Assembly: GCF_036248255.1 (NCBI RefSeq)
Contig: NZ_CP109178.1
Location: 8,003,001-8,067,000, forward strand
Length of the DNA: 64,000 bases
Reading direction: 5' to 3'
Source of the DNA: Streptomyces sp. NBC_01717
GTDB lineage: Bacteria; Actinomycetota; Actinomycetes; Streptomycetales; Streptomycetaceae
This document shows, in pieces, positions 44,168-51,878 of the stretch; positions within the stretch are counted from its first letter, which is position 1, and each line of letters starts with the position of its first letter. The notes below the pieces were generated by a model. That model saw only the letters and a list, made by a program, of their open reading frames with translations, made no database searches and was not told where the DNA came from. Position numbers and translations under genes: made by a program.

Positions 44168-44635
44168 CTACGGACCTTCCGGGGCGGGGACCACGTGCAT
44201 GGCCGCTTCCTCGGCCGAGGCCGCTGCGCCGTCGACGCCGATGTCGAACGCGATCATGTCCTTCTCGTCGTCCTCGTGAGCGCCCTCGTCGGGTGCGACG
44301 AGCCGTCCGGCGCGCAGACCGCCGACCTCCTCGTCACGGACCTCACCGTCGGTGTCCAACACATCGCCGATCTCGTCTCCGTCGGGTACGACGAGATCCG
44401 GCTCCTCCTCGCTGAGGCGCTGGTCGAGCGTTTCACCTTGGTGCTGCTCGGCCGCCGTGACACCGTGGTGTTCCACGGCCCACGGCCGCTCGGGGGGCGA
44501 ATAGCCTGCATCGAGCGGATCCGCACCGGCCCGGTCGTCGAGAGTGTCCTCCACGTCGAGCAGCCCGGCGTCGTCCTGCACCTCCGAGCCGTCCGGCTGG
44601 TAGACCTCGTCGCCCATCGTGGTGTCGATGTCCAT
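44168..44635 (-). CDS. Acidic DUF5709-family protein
   Basis: A 155-residue, strongly acidic soluble protein. The pattern DEVYQPDGSEVQDDAGLLD, GYSPPERPWAVEHHGVTAAE, ETLDQRLSEEEPD, RAGRLVAPDEGAHEDDEKDM and GVDGAAASAEEAAMHVV is that of DUF5709, which is widespread in Streptomyces and of unknown function. About a quarter of the residues are Asp or Glu. It may be a stress-related, partly disordered protein. The last five residues (APEGP) extend past the usual MHVV end. Confidence 0.85.
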   Translation of the reverse strand: MDIDTTMGDEVYQPDGSEVQDDAGLLDVEDTLDDRAGADPLDAGYSPPERPWAVEHHGVTAAEQHQGETLDQRLSEEEPDLVVPDGDEIGDVLDTDGEVRDEEVGGLRAGRLVAPDEGAHEDDEKDMIAFDIGVDGAAASAEEAAMHVVPAPEGP

Positions 44636-45101
44636 GTCACCTCCAATGTCGGGAGTGAACCGTCGGGGCGACGTCCCCTTCGCGTCATGCCCTCTTTCTC
44701 ATCATGTGCGGTGTCGGCCGTCGGGACGAGCGGAAGCGCACCGGCGCACGCTGTGGATGCGGAGGCCAGGACCTTTACCGGTGACGCGGCGTGAGCGAGG
44801 CAGCGCAATGGGTATCGGTACGCTGCACGCGTCGGTTCACATGCCCGGCGGGACGCCTGATTCATCACCCGCCCCGTTGTCAGCGCGGCGTCAATCCGGC
44901 TGTGCGACGTGTCAGGGCCGTATCAACGCATGGCGTCCGCGGATCGCGGCGGATCCAGACTGAACTGAACGGTGGCGCGGACGGCCGGTCCGTGGCGTGG
45001 CCCGGGCGGGCGAGTGATCATCACCGCCCGGGGTGCGCACATGAAGATCTCGCCGAGCGGCCGCCGGCGGCCCGTGATACGGAGGGCGTAGGAGGTGACA
45101 C
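44636..45101. other. Intergenic region between DUF5709 and DUF4118 genes
   Basis: No supported gene. An inverted repeat CCCGGGCGG (45001-45009) and CCGCCCGGG (45024-45032) encloses 14 bases in the leader of the DUF4118 gene. GTAGGAGGTGA directly before ATG 45102 is an excellent ribosome-binding site. Confidence 0.45.
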
Positions 45102-45851
45102 ATGACCGGCCAACCGCTCCGGGACCGGCTCGTACTCGTGGCTGCGCTGGTGGGGCCGCTGCTGGTCGCGCTGGCACTGGTGCCGTTCCGTACGGACCTG
45201 TCGAGGACCAATGCCGCCCTCGTGCTCGTCGTGGTCGTCGTCGCGGTCGCCGCCTTCGGCAACCGCGTCGCGGGCGCGGTGGCGGCGCTGTCCGCGGCCG
45301 CCTGGTTCGACTTCTTCCTCACCCGGCCGTATCAGCGGTTCACCATCAATGGCGGCGAAGACATCGAGACGGCCGTGCTGCTCCTGATCGTCGGTCTGAT
45401 CGTCTCGCAGCTGGCCGCCCGGGTACGGCGGCTCGAGGTGATCGCCGTGACCGATGCGGGCCATCTCGCCCGAATCCATGACACCGCCGAACTGGCGCAG
45501 GCGACGACCTCCGCCGACGCCGTCGTCGCCCATGTGCGGAGTGAGCTCGTCGAGCTGCTGGAACTACGGGGCTGCCGGTTCGAGTACGGAACCCTGCTGG
45601 GGCGGCCACCGCGGCTGGAGCAGGACGGCAGTGTGTCCGTCGGCCGAAGGCGCTGGGACGTCGCGCGCGGCGGCTGGCCGGACGGCGAGATCGAGTTGCG
45701 GGCCAGCGGACAGGGCCACTACGTCGGCAGGTACATGCTCGATCCCACGCCGGGAACCGTACCGACACTGCAGGCCCGCCTGGTCGCTGTGACACTGGCC
45801 GACCAGGCGGGCGCCGCGCTCGACACGGCAGGCCGGCCCGCGGGCGGCTGA
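45102..45851 (+). CDS. DUF4118 membrane protein (KdpD-like sensor without kinase)
   Basis: A 249-residue protein. Four closely spaced helices at the N terminus (LVLVAALVGPLLVALALVPF, AALVLVVVVVAVAAFG, GAVAALSAAAWFDFFLTRPY, TAVLLLIVGLIVSQLAARV) match DUF4118, including its YQRFTI-type ending. A soluble GAF-like part follows (EVIAVTDAGHLARIHDTAEL to the end). Full sensors of this sort continue with a histidine kinase; here nothing follows, so it is an orphan input module. It may sense membrane or ionic conditions and act on a partner encoded elsewhere. Confidence 0.82.
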   Translation: MTGQPLRDRLVLVAALVGPLLVALALVPFRTDLSRTNAALVLVVVVVAVAAFGNRVAGAVAALSAAAWFDFFLTRPYQRFTINGGEDIETAVLLLIVGLIVSQLAARVRRLEVIAVTDAGHLARIHDTAELAQATTSADAVVAHVRSELVELLELRGCRFEYGTLLGRPPRLEQDGSVSVGRRRWDVARGGWPDGEIELRASGQGHYVGRYMLDPTPGTVPTLQARLVAVTLADQAGAALDTAGRPAGG

Positions 45852-45877
45852 GGTACGGGCAGCGGTGAGACGCGGCT

Positions 45878-45908
45878 GTGGGGCCCGGCAGTGACTGCCG
45901 GGCCCCAC
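45878..45908. terminator. Perfect 13-bp hairpin terminator
   Basis: GTGGGGCCCGGCA (45878-45890) and its exact complement (45896-45908) enclose the loop GTGAC. The hairpin lies 26 bp after the DUF4118 stop and 38 bp beyond the stop of the convergent beta-helix gene, so it probably ends both transcripts. Confidence 0.8.
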
Positions 45909-45946
45909 GTCATCCGTTCATTCCACCAGGTCCTGGTGGACTCCCC

Positions 45947-48130
45947 TCAGGGGAAGGACACCACCGTCGAGGGAACGGTCGAGGTGCCGGACGTGGGCGA
46001 ACCGGTGCTGTTGATCACGTGCTCGTACTGTCCCTGGCCACCCAGGGACACCACCAGCAGATCGTGGAACCTCACTCCAGGCTTCACCGGGGCCTCGAAG
46101 CCGTGGTCCTGACGGATCGTCGGATCGACGTTGAAGTAGCAGTAGCTGCCCAGGCCCCAGCCCTCGTGGTTGTTGACCGAGTCCGCGACCTTGTAGGCGG
46201 CGTACCCCTTGATGGTGCCGTTCTGGATGGCGGCCTGGTTCGGTGCGTCGTACGCCTTCTCGTTCTGGAAGAAGATCGTCCTGCCGTTCTCGCCGTTCCA
46301 CTGCACGTCGTACTTGTTGAAGTGCTCGACGAAGAGGCCGGTGGCGAGGACGTCGTCCCCGTCGACCCGGAGCCCGTAGTCGGCACGGTTGGTCTCCCAG
46401 CCGACCCCGTCCCCGTGGTCGGCGCGCCAGATCCAGGTGTGGTCGACGATGGTGTCGTCATTGTTGATGACCATGCTGGTGGTGGCCTTGCCGGCGCCCG
46501 CGCCGCCGATCCGGATGAACACGTCCTGCACGGTGGTCGGATTCGCCGAGTGGTCGGCGGAGGCGCCCTCGGGGCCCACCTGGAGCAGCACCGAGGAGTT
46601 CTGGGGACCGGCGTCGATCAGGAGACCGGCGAGCTTCACGCCGTCCACGTCGCCGACCTTGATCGCTGTCACACCGTTGTCCGGGATGATCGTCGCGAGC
46701 CCCAGACCGAGGACGACGGTGTTCGCCCGGTCGATGTCGATGGTCTGGTCCACGTGGTAGACGCCGGGCGTGAACAGCAGGTGCAGGCCCTGCTGCACCG
46801 CGGCGTTGATGGTCTGTGCGGTGGCGCCGGGCTTGACCACGTAGAACTGGCTCAGCGGGATGGACTCACCCTGCGGTGTACCGGTCCACGAGACGCCGCG
46901 CGCGTTGGTGCGCTTGGCCGGGACGAAGACCTTGTACTCGGAGCCGTCCAGGTAGAGGAACGGCTTCTCACGGGAGACCGGGGTGGTGTCGAGCGTGGTG
47001 TACGGAGGGTCGGGGAAGCTCTGCGCGGGGGCGCCCTCGACCCCGGAGAACGTCATGTTCCAGACGCCGTTGGTCCAGCCCCCGACCGAGCTGTCGCGGG
47101 TGTACCACTGCTGCTGGGAGTACGGGCCGACCTGGCCGTCGATCTTGCTGTCGGCGATGTAGCCGCCGCTGGCCCAGCCGTAGCCGTCGGGCGCCAGGTT
47201 GAGCCCGCCCTTGACGTGCATCCGCCGGAACGGCGCGGCCTGCGACACGGCCCAACGGTCCGTGCCGTTCACCGGGTTGAGCGCCAGGTTCTCCGCCGAC
47301 CGCCAGAAGTTCTGCGTGGCGTTCCCGTTGAACCAGCCGGCGTCGACGGTCACGTCACCGTTGAAGGTCGTGTCGTCCGGCTTGAGGCCGAGTCCCGCGA
47401 TGGACGTGTAGAAGCCGAGCTGCGCGTTGATGTTGTTGTACGTGCCCGGCTTGAACAGGAGCGCATAGCGGCCGTTCCCGAACTGCGCGGACTCCTGCTG
47501 CTTGAAGATCTCGTCCACCTTGGCCTGGATGCCGGGCGTCGACGGGTCGAAGACCAGCACATTCGGTCCCAGGTCGCCACCGCCGGGAATCTGCGGGCCG
47601 CCCTGGTCGCCGGTGGTGCCGAACACCTGGAACTCCCAGAGCGAATAGCCGTACGGCGTGGCCCGGGCGGTGCCGGTCAGCCGGACGTAGCGAGCCGTGC
47701 CGGAGACGTTCAGGGTCTCCGTGCCGCCGGGGCCGCTGGTGGTGGAGTAGGCGGTGGTCCATGTGCTGTTGTCCGTGGAGAACTCGATCCGGTAGCCGGT
47801 GGCGTAGGCCGCCTCCCACTTCAGCACGATCTGGGAGACCGAGGCGGAGGCGCCAAGATCGACCTTGATCCACTGCGGGTCGGAGAAGGCGCTCGACCAG
47901 CGGGTGCCGTCGTTGCCGTCCACGGCGGAGGTGGCGGGTGCGCCGGCGTTCTCCTCGCTGGAGGACGTCACCGTTCTGCCCTGGGAGAGCAGCGAGGGCG
48001 CCGCGTCGGCCGGGGTCGCGGGGACGAACGCCAGCAGCGAGATGATGAGACCGGCGACGACGGCGAGTACACCGGTGCGTCGTCCGTCCGATGAGGGGGC
48101 AGGTCTGCGGAGTACGGGGGGTGCGTACAT
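45947..48130 (-). CDS. Secreted discoidin (F5/8C) plus parallel beta-helix enzyme, glucanase-like
   Basis: A 727-residue exported protein. A signal peptide (hydrophobic VLAVVAGLIISLLAFVPA, cleavage near ADA-APS) is followed by an F5/8 type C/CBM32 domain (about 45-170, SSSEENAGAPATSAVDGNDG, WIKVDLGASASVSQIVLKW). The rest is a long right-handed beta-helix with repeating short strands (NAQLGFYTSIAGLGLKPDDT, TVVLGLGLATIIPDNGVTAI, TIVDHTWIWRADHGDG). The architecture resembles GH55/GH87-type exo-glucanases or pectate-lyase-like enzymes that bind and cut polysaccharide outside the cell. The exact family is not certain. A LacI-type palindrome in its leader suggests sugar-controlled expression. Confidence 0.75.
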   Translation of the reverse strand: MYAPPVLRRPAPSSDGRRTGVLAVVAGLIISLLAFVPATPADAAPSLLSQGRTVTSSSEENAGAPATSAVDGNDGTRWSSAFSDPQWIKVDLGASASVSQIVLKWEAAYATGYRIEFSTDNSTWTTAYSTTSGPGGTETLNVSGTARYVRLTGTARATPYGYSLWEFQVFGTTGDQGGPQIPGGGDLGPNVLVFDPSTPGIQAKVDEIFKQQESAQFGNGRYALLFKPGTYNNINAQLGFYTSIAGLGLKPDDTTFNGDVTVDAGWFNGNATQNFWRSAENLALNPVNGTDRWAVSQAAPFRRMHVKGGLNLAPDGYGWASGGYIADSKIDGQVGPYSQQQWYTRDSSVGGWTNGVWNMTFSGVEGAPAQSFPDPPYTTLDTTPVSREKPFLYLDGSEYKVFVPAKRTNARGVSWTGTPQGESIPLSQFYVVKPGATAQTINAAVQQGLHLLFTPGVYHVDQTIDIDRANTVVLGLGLATIIPDNGVTAIKVGDVDGVKLAGLLIDAGPQNSSVLLQVGPEGASADHSANPTTVQDVFIRIGGAGAGKATTSMVINNDDTIVDHTWIWRADHGDGVGWETNRADYGLRVDGDDVLATGLFVEHFNKYDVQWNGENGRTIFFQNEKAYDAPNQAAIQNGTIKGYAAYKVADSVNNHEGWGLGSYCYFNVDPTIRQDHGFEAPVKPGVRFHDLLVVSLGGQGQYEHVINSTGSPTSGTSTVPSTVVSFP

Positions 48131-48174
48131 GGGGGTTCGTCTCCTGAGTCGTGGTGCGGGTGCACGACGCGCAG

Positions 48175-48230
48175 CCTGAGAGCGCTCTCAGGTTGCGGAA
48201 GATGCTTCTCCATTGACTCGGACACGTCAA
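48175..48230 (-). promoter_or_regulatory. LacI-type operator CCTGAGAGCGCTCTCAGG and -35 box
   Basis: 48175-48192 is an 18-bp perfect palindrome with the central CG of LacI-family operators, close in design to the TGGGAGCGCTCCCA site of cellobiose repressor CebR but with A/T changes. Upstream on the minus strand, TTGACG (48230-48225) is a -35 candidate within ACCTATTGAC. The operator lies about 45 bases before ATG 48130, where a bound repressor would block transcription of the beta-helix enzyme. Confidence 0.7.
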
Positions 48231-48353
48231 TAGGTGTGCAACGGGTGCTGCTTCAGGGCCCGTTGAGAACAAGAGTTGAACGAACGGTGTGCACCGACCG
48301 GCCCATAGGTTTGCCCTTACCGGCGGCGCAGGGCAGTCGGCGGAGTGCCGACT

Positions 48354-49229
48354 TCAGGGGGTGTCGCCGGACGGCCATGGCGGCAGCCGGACCGTCCGCA
48401 GTGGCTCGCGCGGCGGGCGGGCCCGCCACTCGCGCGGGTAGCCGATCGACACCTCCTCGAACCGCACTCCGTCGTGATGGGTCACCCGCGGGATGTGCAG
48501 ATGCCCGTAGATCACCGCCGCGGCACGGAAGCGGCGATGCCAGTCCCGGGTGAGCTCCGTCCCGCACCACTGCGCGAACTCCGGGTGCCGCAGCACGTCC
48601 GTCGGTTCACGCACCAGCGGGTAGTGGTTCACCAGGACCGTGCGGTGGTCCTCGGGGATGCCGGCCAGCCGCAGCTCGGTCTCCCGTACCCGCGCCCGGC
48701 ACCAGTCGTCGCGCGTCGGGTACGGATCGGGGTGGAGGAAGTGCTCGTCGGCGCAGACGACCCCGGCCCTGTGGGCGACGGCGAGGGACTCGTCCCGGGT
48801 GGTCGCGCCGGGGGCGCGGAACGTGTAGTCGTAGAGCAGGAAGAGGGGGGCGACGGTCACCGGCCCGTCCGCGTCCTCCCACACCGGATAGGGATCCTCG
48901 GGGGTGAGGACGCCCAGGCTTCGGCAGAGGTCGACCAGGTGCAGGTAGCGTGCCTCGCCCCGCAGTCGCACGGGATCGCTCGGGTGGGTCCACAGCTCGT
49001 GGTTCCCGGGGACCCAGACGACTCTCGCGAAGCGCTCGCTGAGCAGCGTCATTGCCCGCTCGACATCGGCGACCTTCTCGCCGACATCACCTGCGACGAT
49101 GAGCCAGTCGGCGTCGGTGCCGGGGTGCAGGGACGAGACGATGTCACGGTTGTCCGCGTACGCGACGTGCAGGTCGCTGACCGCCAGCAGGTGTCCGTTC
49201 AGGGCAAGAACTCCTCGCTCCGTAAGCAT
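48354..49229 (-). CDS. Calcineurin-like metallophosphoesterase
   Basis: A 291-residue phosphoesterase with the full dinuclear metal motif set: SDLHVAY, VAGDVGEK, VPGNHELW, LVNHYPLV and YGHLHIPR. It hydrolyses phosphate mono- or diesters; the natural substrate is unknown. Start ATG 49229 has no clear ribosome-binding site, but the motif SDLH comes at residue 18 so little could be missing. Its gene is divergent from the aldo/keto reductase at 49376. Confidence 0.88.
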   Translation of the reverse strand: MLTERGVLALNGHLLAVSDLHVAYADNRDIVSSLHPGTDADWLIVAGDVGEKVADVERAMTLLSERFARVVWVPGNHELWTHPSDPVRLRGEARYLHLVDLCRSLGVLTPEDPYPVWEDADGPVTVAPLFLLYDYTFRAPGATTRDESLAVAHRAGVVCADEHFLHPDPYPTRDDWCRARVRETELRLAGIPEDHRTVLVNHYPLVREPTDVLRHPEFAQWCGTELTRDWHRRFRAAAVIYGHLHIPRVTHHDGVRFEEVSIGYPREWRARPPREPLRTVRLPPWPSGDTP

Positions 49230-49375
49230 CGCCCGGCAGCCACTCTATCGGCATGCCGCACGAGGCGGCCGATAGCCTTTCGGGGAACCGGTGTTCGAGC
49301 GGGGCGGCGGTTCGGGGCAGTCATGTGCTCGGCCGCCCCCCAGCGGCCCATGCGTACCGGCGTAGCATGATCCCC

Positions 49376-50359
49376 ATGGAACAGCGCACTCTGGGCAGGA
49401 CCGGACAGGACGTATCCGTCGTCGGGCAGGGCACCTGGCAGCTCGGCGGTGACTGGGGCGAGGTGCAGGAGGCGGACGCCTTCGGTGTCCTGGACGCGGC
49501 GGTCGAGTCGGGCGTCACCTTCTTCGACACGGCGGACGTGTACGGCGACGGCCGCAGCGAACAGCTCATCGGCCGCTATCTGAAGGACCGCCCGGACGCC
49601 GGTGTGTTCGTCGCCACCAAGATGGGGCGGCGTGCCGACCAGGTACCGGAGAACTACGTCCTCGACAACTTCCGTGCCTGGAACGACCGCTCGAGGGCCA
49701 ACCTCGGCGTCGACACGCTCGACCTCGTGCAGCTGCACTGCCCGCCCACCGCGGTCTACTCCTCGGACGAGGTCTACGACGCGCTCGACACCCTCGTCGC
49801 CGAGCAGCGGATCGCCGCCTACGCGGTGAGTGTCGAGACGTGCGCCGAGGCGCTCACCGCCATCGCCCGACCCGGCGTCGCGAGCGTCCAGATCATCCTC
49901 AACCCGTTCCGCCTCAAGCCGCTCGACGAAGTCCTTCCGGCTGCCCGTGCGGCGGGTGTGGGCATCATCGCGCGGGTCCCGCTCGCCTCCGGACTGCTCT
50001 CGGGGAAGTACACCAAGGACACCGTCTTCGCCCCCGAGGACCACCGCTCGTACAACCGGCATGGCGAGGCGTTCGACCAGGGCGAGACCTTCTCCGGCAT
50101 CGAGTACGGGAACGGGGTGGCCGCGGCCGCCGAGTTCGCCGAACTCGCACCACAGGGGGCGACACCGGCCCAGACCGCACTGCGCTGGATCATCCAGCAG
50201 CCCGGAGTCACCAGCGTCATCCCCGGCGCGCGCTCAGTCGAGCAGGCCCGTGCCAACGCGGCGGCGGCATCGCTTCCGCCGTTGCCGCAGAGCACCCTGG
50301 ACGCGGTACGGGACCTCTACGACCGCCGGATCCGCGCGGAGGTCCACCACCGCTGGTAG
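49376..50359 (+). CDS. Aldo/keto reductase
   Basis: A 327-residue AKR. Catalytic tetrad: Asp and Tyr in FFDTADVYGDGRSEQ, Lys in VATKMGRR, His in LVQLHCPPT. The C-terminal NADPH site is SVIPGARSVEQARANAAAA. It reduces an aldehyde or ketone with NADPH; no substrate is indicated. Start ATG 49376 is the natural N terminus (EQRTLGRTGQDVSVVGQGTW); upstream in-frame sequence is not conserved-looking. Confidence 0.9.
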   Translation: MEQRTLGRTGQDVSVVGQGTWQLGGDWGEVQEADAFGVLDAAVESGVTFFDTADVYGDGRSEQLIGRYLKDRPDAGVFVATKMGRRADQVPENYVLDNFRAWNDRSRANLGVDTLDLVQLHCPPTAVYSSDEVYDALDTLVAEQRIAAYAVSVETCAEALTAIARPGVASVQIILNPFRLKPLDEVLPAARAAGVGIIARVPLASGLLSGKYTKDTVFAPEDHRSYNRHGEAFDQGETFSGIEYGNGVAAAAEFAELAPQGATPAQTALRWIIQQPGVTSVIPGARSVEQARANAAAASLPPLPQSTLDAVRDLYDRRIRAEVHHRW

Positions 50360-50381
50360 CCGGAAGGCGCGGCCGGCCCGG

Positions 50382-50777
50382 TCAGCCCGTGAGATCGACC
50401 CGTACGGTCAGCAGGTTCGTGCCGACCGCCCGGACCGTGGCGCTGTTCAGGCGCGGCAACGTCCTGAGCCGTGCGCGGGCGTCGTCCTGCGGGACCAGGT
50501 GGGCGGTCCCGGCATGCCAGCGTCCCTGGATCCGGACCCTGACCTGCGGGTCGGCCTGAATGTTGCGTACGTACTGCGACTTCTCGCCGTACTCCGAGAC
50601 CAGCCAGAACTCGTTGCCGACGCGGCGTCCGCCGACCGGCGTCCGGCGGGGGAGTCCGGAGGTGCGCCCCGTGGTCTCCAGGAGTGTCTGACGCGGCAAC
50701 TGTCGGACCATCGGATTGCCGATCCGCCGCTGGAACGACGTGACGGCCCGGAACTTCATCTCGTGATACCTCGACAT
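50382..50777 (-). CDS. F420-dependent nitroreductase-family protein (DUF385)
   Basis: A 131-residue split-beta-barrel protein of the deazaflavin-dependent nitroreductase group. Features are LLETTGRTSGLPRRTPVGGR, the strand FWLVSEYGEKSQYVRNIQAD, and VRVRIQGRWHAGTAHLV, which form the F420 phosphate-binding face. Members reduce quinones or nitro compounds with reduced F420. Given the alkylquinone-type genes next door it could act on a quinone, but this is inference. ATG 50777 starts MSRYHEMKFRAVT, with only a weak site before it. Confidence 0.82.
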   Translation of the reverse strand: MSRYHEMKFRAVTSFQRRIGNPMVRQLPRQTLLETTGRTSGLPRRTPVGGRRVGNEFWLVSEYGEKSQYVRNIQADPQVRVRIQGRWHAGTAHLVPQDDARARLRTLPRLNSATVRAVGTNLLTVRVDLTG

Positions 50778-50824
50778 GCGTGACTCTCCCCGTCGGTGCC
50801 GGTGACCCTCGCCGGAGGCCAACC

Positions 50825-50869
50825 TACGGGACAGCGCTTGAGGGCTGCCCCGTATCCGGCACAGCCCTT
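50825..50869. repeat. Scrambled relative of the 7-kb MITE ends
   Basis: Three adjoining pieces resemble the terminal repeats of the element at 7012-7179: TACGGGACAGCGCTT (right end), AGGGCTGCCCCGTATCC (left end, inverted order) and CACAGCCCTT (right end again). AGGGCTG and CAGCCCT enclose a small hairpin. The copies have several mismatches. It may be a degenerate or solo-end derivative of the same MITE family. Confidence 0.5.
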
Positions 50870-50915
50870 GGCCGACGTGCCCGGCGGGGCACAGGATCCG
50901 GCGGCGTCCGTGTGA

Positions 50916-51836
50916 TCAGCTCAGAGACGTACCACGCGCGACCAGCAGGGCGATGTCGGCCCCGGCCAGGCCGAGCGTGGCCAGGAACGGCAGACGGCTG
51001 TCGGGGGAGGTGCCCAGCGGGAGGCACAGGACGACGGCCAGCGCCCCGGTCACCGTGAGGCCGCCCCAGCCCATGGCGTCCGGCGGTCCGGGCGGGCCGA
51101 GAACGAGGACGGCCGAGGCCGCGAGCAGCGCGAGTGCCGCGGCGGTACGGGACCGGCGCCGGCCCAGACGCTGGGGCAGGCCCCGGACGCCCGCGGTCAG
51201 GTCGGTATCGATGTCGGGGAGGACGTTGGTGAAGTGTGCACCCACCCCGAGGAGGGCACCCGCGGTCACCACCCAGGCGGCCGGCCAGGGGTGGCCCGGC
51301 AGCGCGAGGGTGAGGAAGGCGGGCAGAAGTCCGAAGGCCAGCGCGTAGGGCAGCCACGACCACCGCGTCCGTTTGACGCCGAGGTTGTACGACCATGCGG
51401 CGGCCACCCCGATCAGATGCGCGCCGCCCGCCGCAGCGCCGTTCGCGAGGGACAGGGGAGCGCACAGCGCGAGCGCAGCACACGCCGCGACCGACACGCT
51501 GCGCATCTGCACCTCGCCCGCCACGAGCGGCTTGTCGCGCCGGTGTGCCGCGGTGTCCCGCGCGAGGTCGATGCGGTCATTGCTCCAGCCGACGGAGAGC
51601 TGTCCGGTGAGCACGGCCAGGGCGACCAGACAGCTGCCGAACGCGTCGCGCCCCGCTGCGACGCCCAGGGCGGTGATCAGGGCGGTCACGGCCAGCGCGG
51701 GGGCCGGGTGGGCCGACAGGAGGAGCGCCAAGGCGCCGCGGCCGAGGCCACCCGCACGCGCTGCCGCCTCCGCCGGTACGGGTGCCGGCGAGGGCGGTGC
51801 GGCCGACAAGGAGTGCGACTGAAAAGTCTGATTCAT
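50916..51836 (-). CDS. UbiA-family prenyltransferase
   Basis: A 306-residue membrane prenyltransferase with about eight helices. Both Asp-rich Mg-diphosphate motifs are present: NDRIDLARD (from residue 86) and DIDTD (208-212). YNLGVKRTRWSWLPYALAFG is the conserved middle loop. It joins an isoprenoid diphosphate to an aromatic or other acceptor in the membrane. The divergent neighbours make a resorcinol/quinone lipid, an obvious acceptor. ATG 51836 leaves no room for a normal ribosome-binding site in the 42-bp gap, so a leaderless transcript or a later start is possible. Confidence 0.88.
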   Translation of the reverse strand: MNQTFQSHSLSAAPPSPAPVPAEAAARAGGLGRGALALLLSAHPAPALAVTALITALGVAAGRDAFGSCLVALAVLTGQLSVGWSNDRIDLARDTAAHRRDKPLVAGEVQMRSVSVAACAALALCAPLSLANGAAAGGAHLIGVAAAWSYNLGVKRTRWSWLPYALAFGLLPAFLTLALPGHPWPAAWVVTAGALLGVGAHFTNVLPDIDTDLTAGVRGLPQRLGRRRSRTAAALALLAASAVLVLGPPGPPDAMGWGGLTVTGALAVVLCLPLGTSPDSRLPFLATLGLAGADIALLVARGTSLS

Positions 51837-51878
51837 GATGTTCGATCAAAACATCCCTTCCGCACCTATGGTGACGGC
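51837..51878. promoter_or_regulatory. 42-bp divergent promoter with GATGTT-N7-AACATC palindrome
   Basis: This is the whole gap between the UbiA gene and the type III PKS gene. GATGTT (51837-51842) and AACATC (51850-51855) are a perfect 6-bp inverted repeat with a 7-base spacer. TATGGT at 51867-51872 is a -10-like box seven bases before ATG 51879, the spacing of a leaderless transcript. Neither gene has a good ribosome-binding site, so both may be leaderless and controlled by one bound regulator. Confidence 0.5.
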
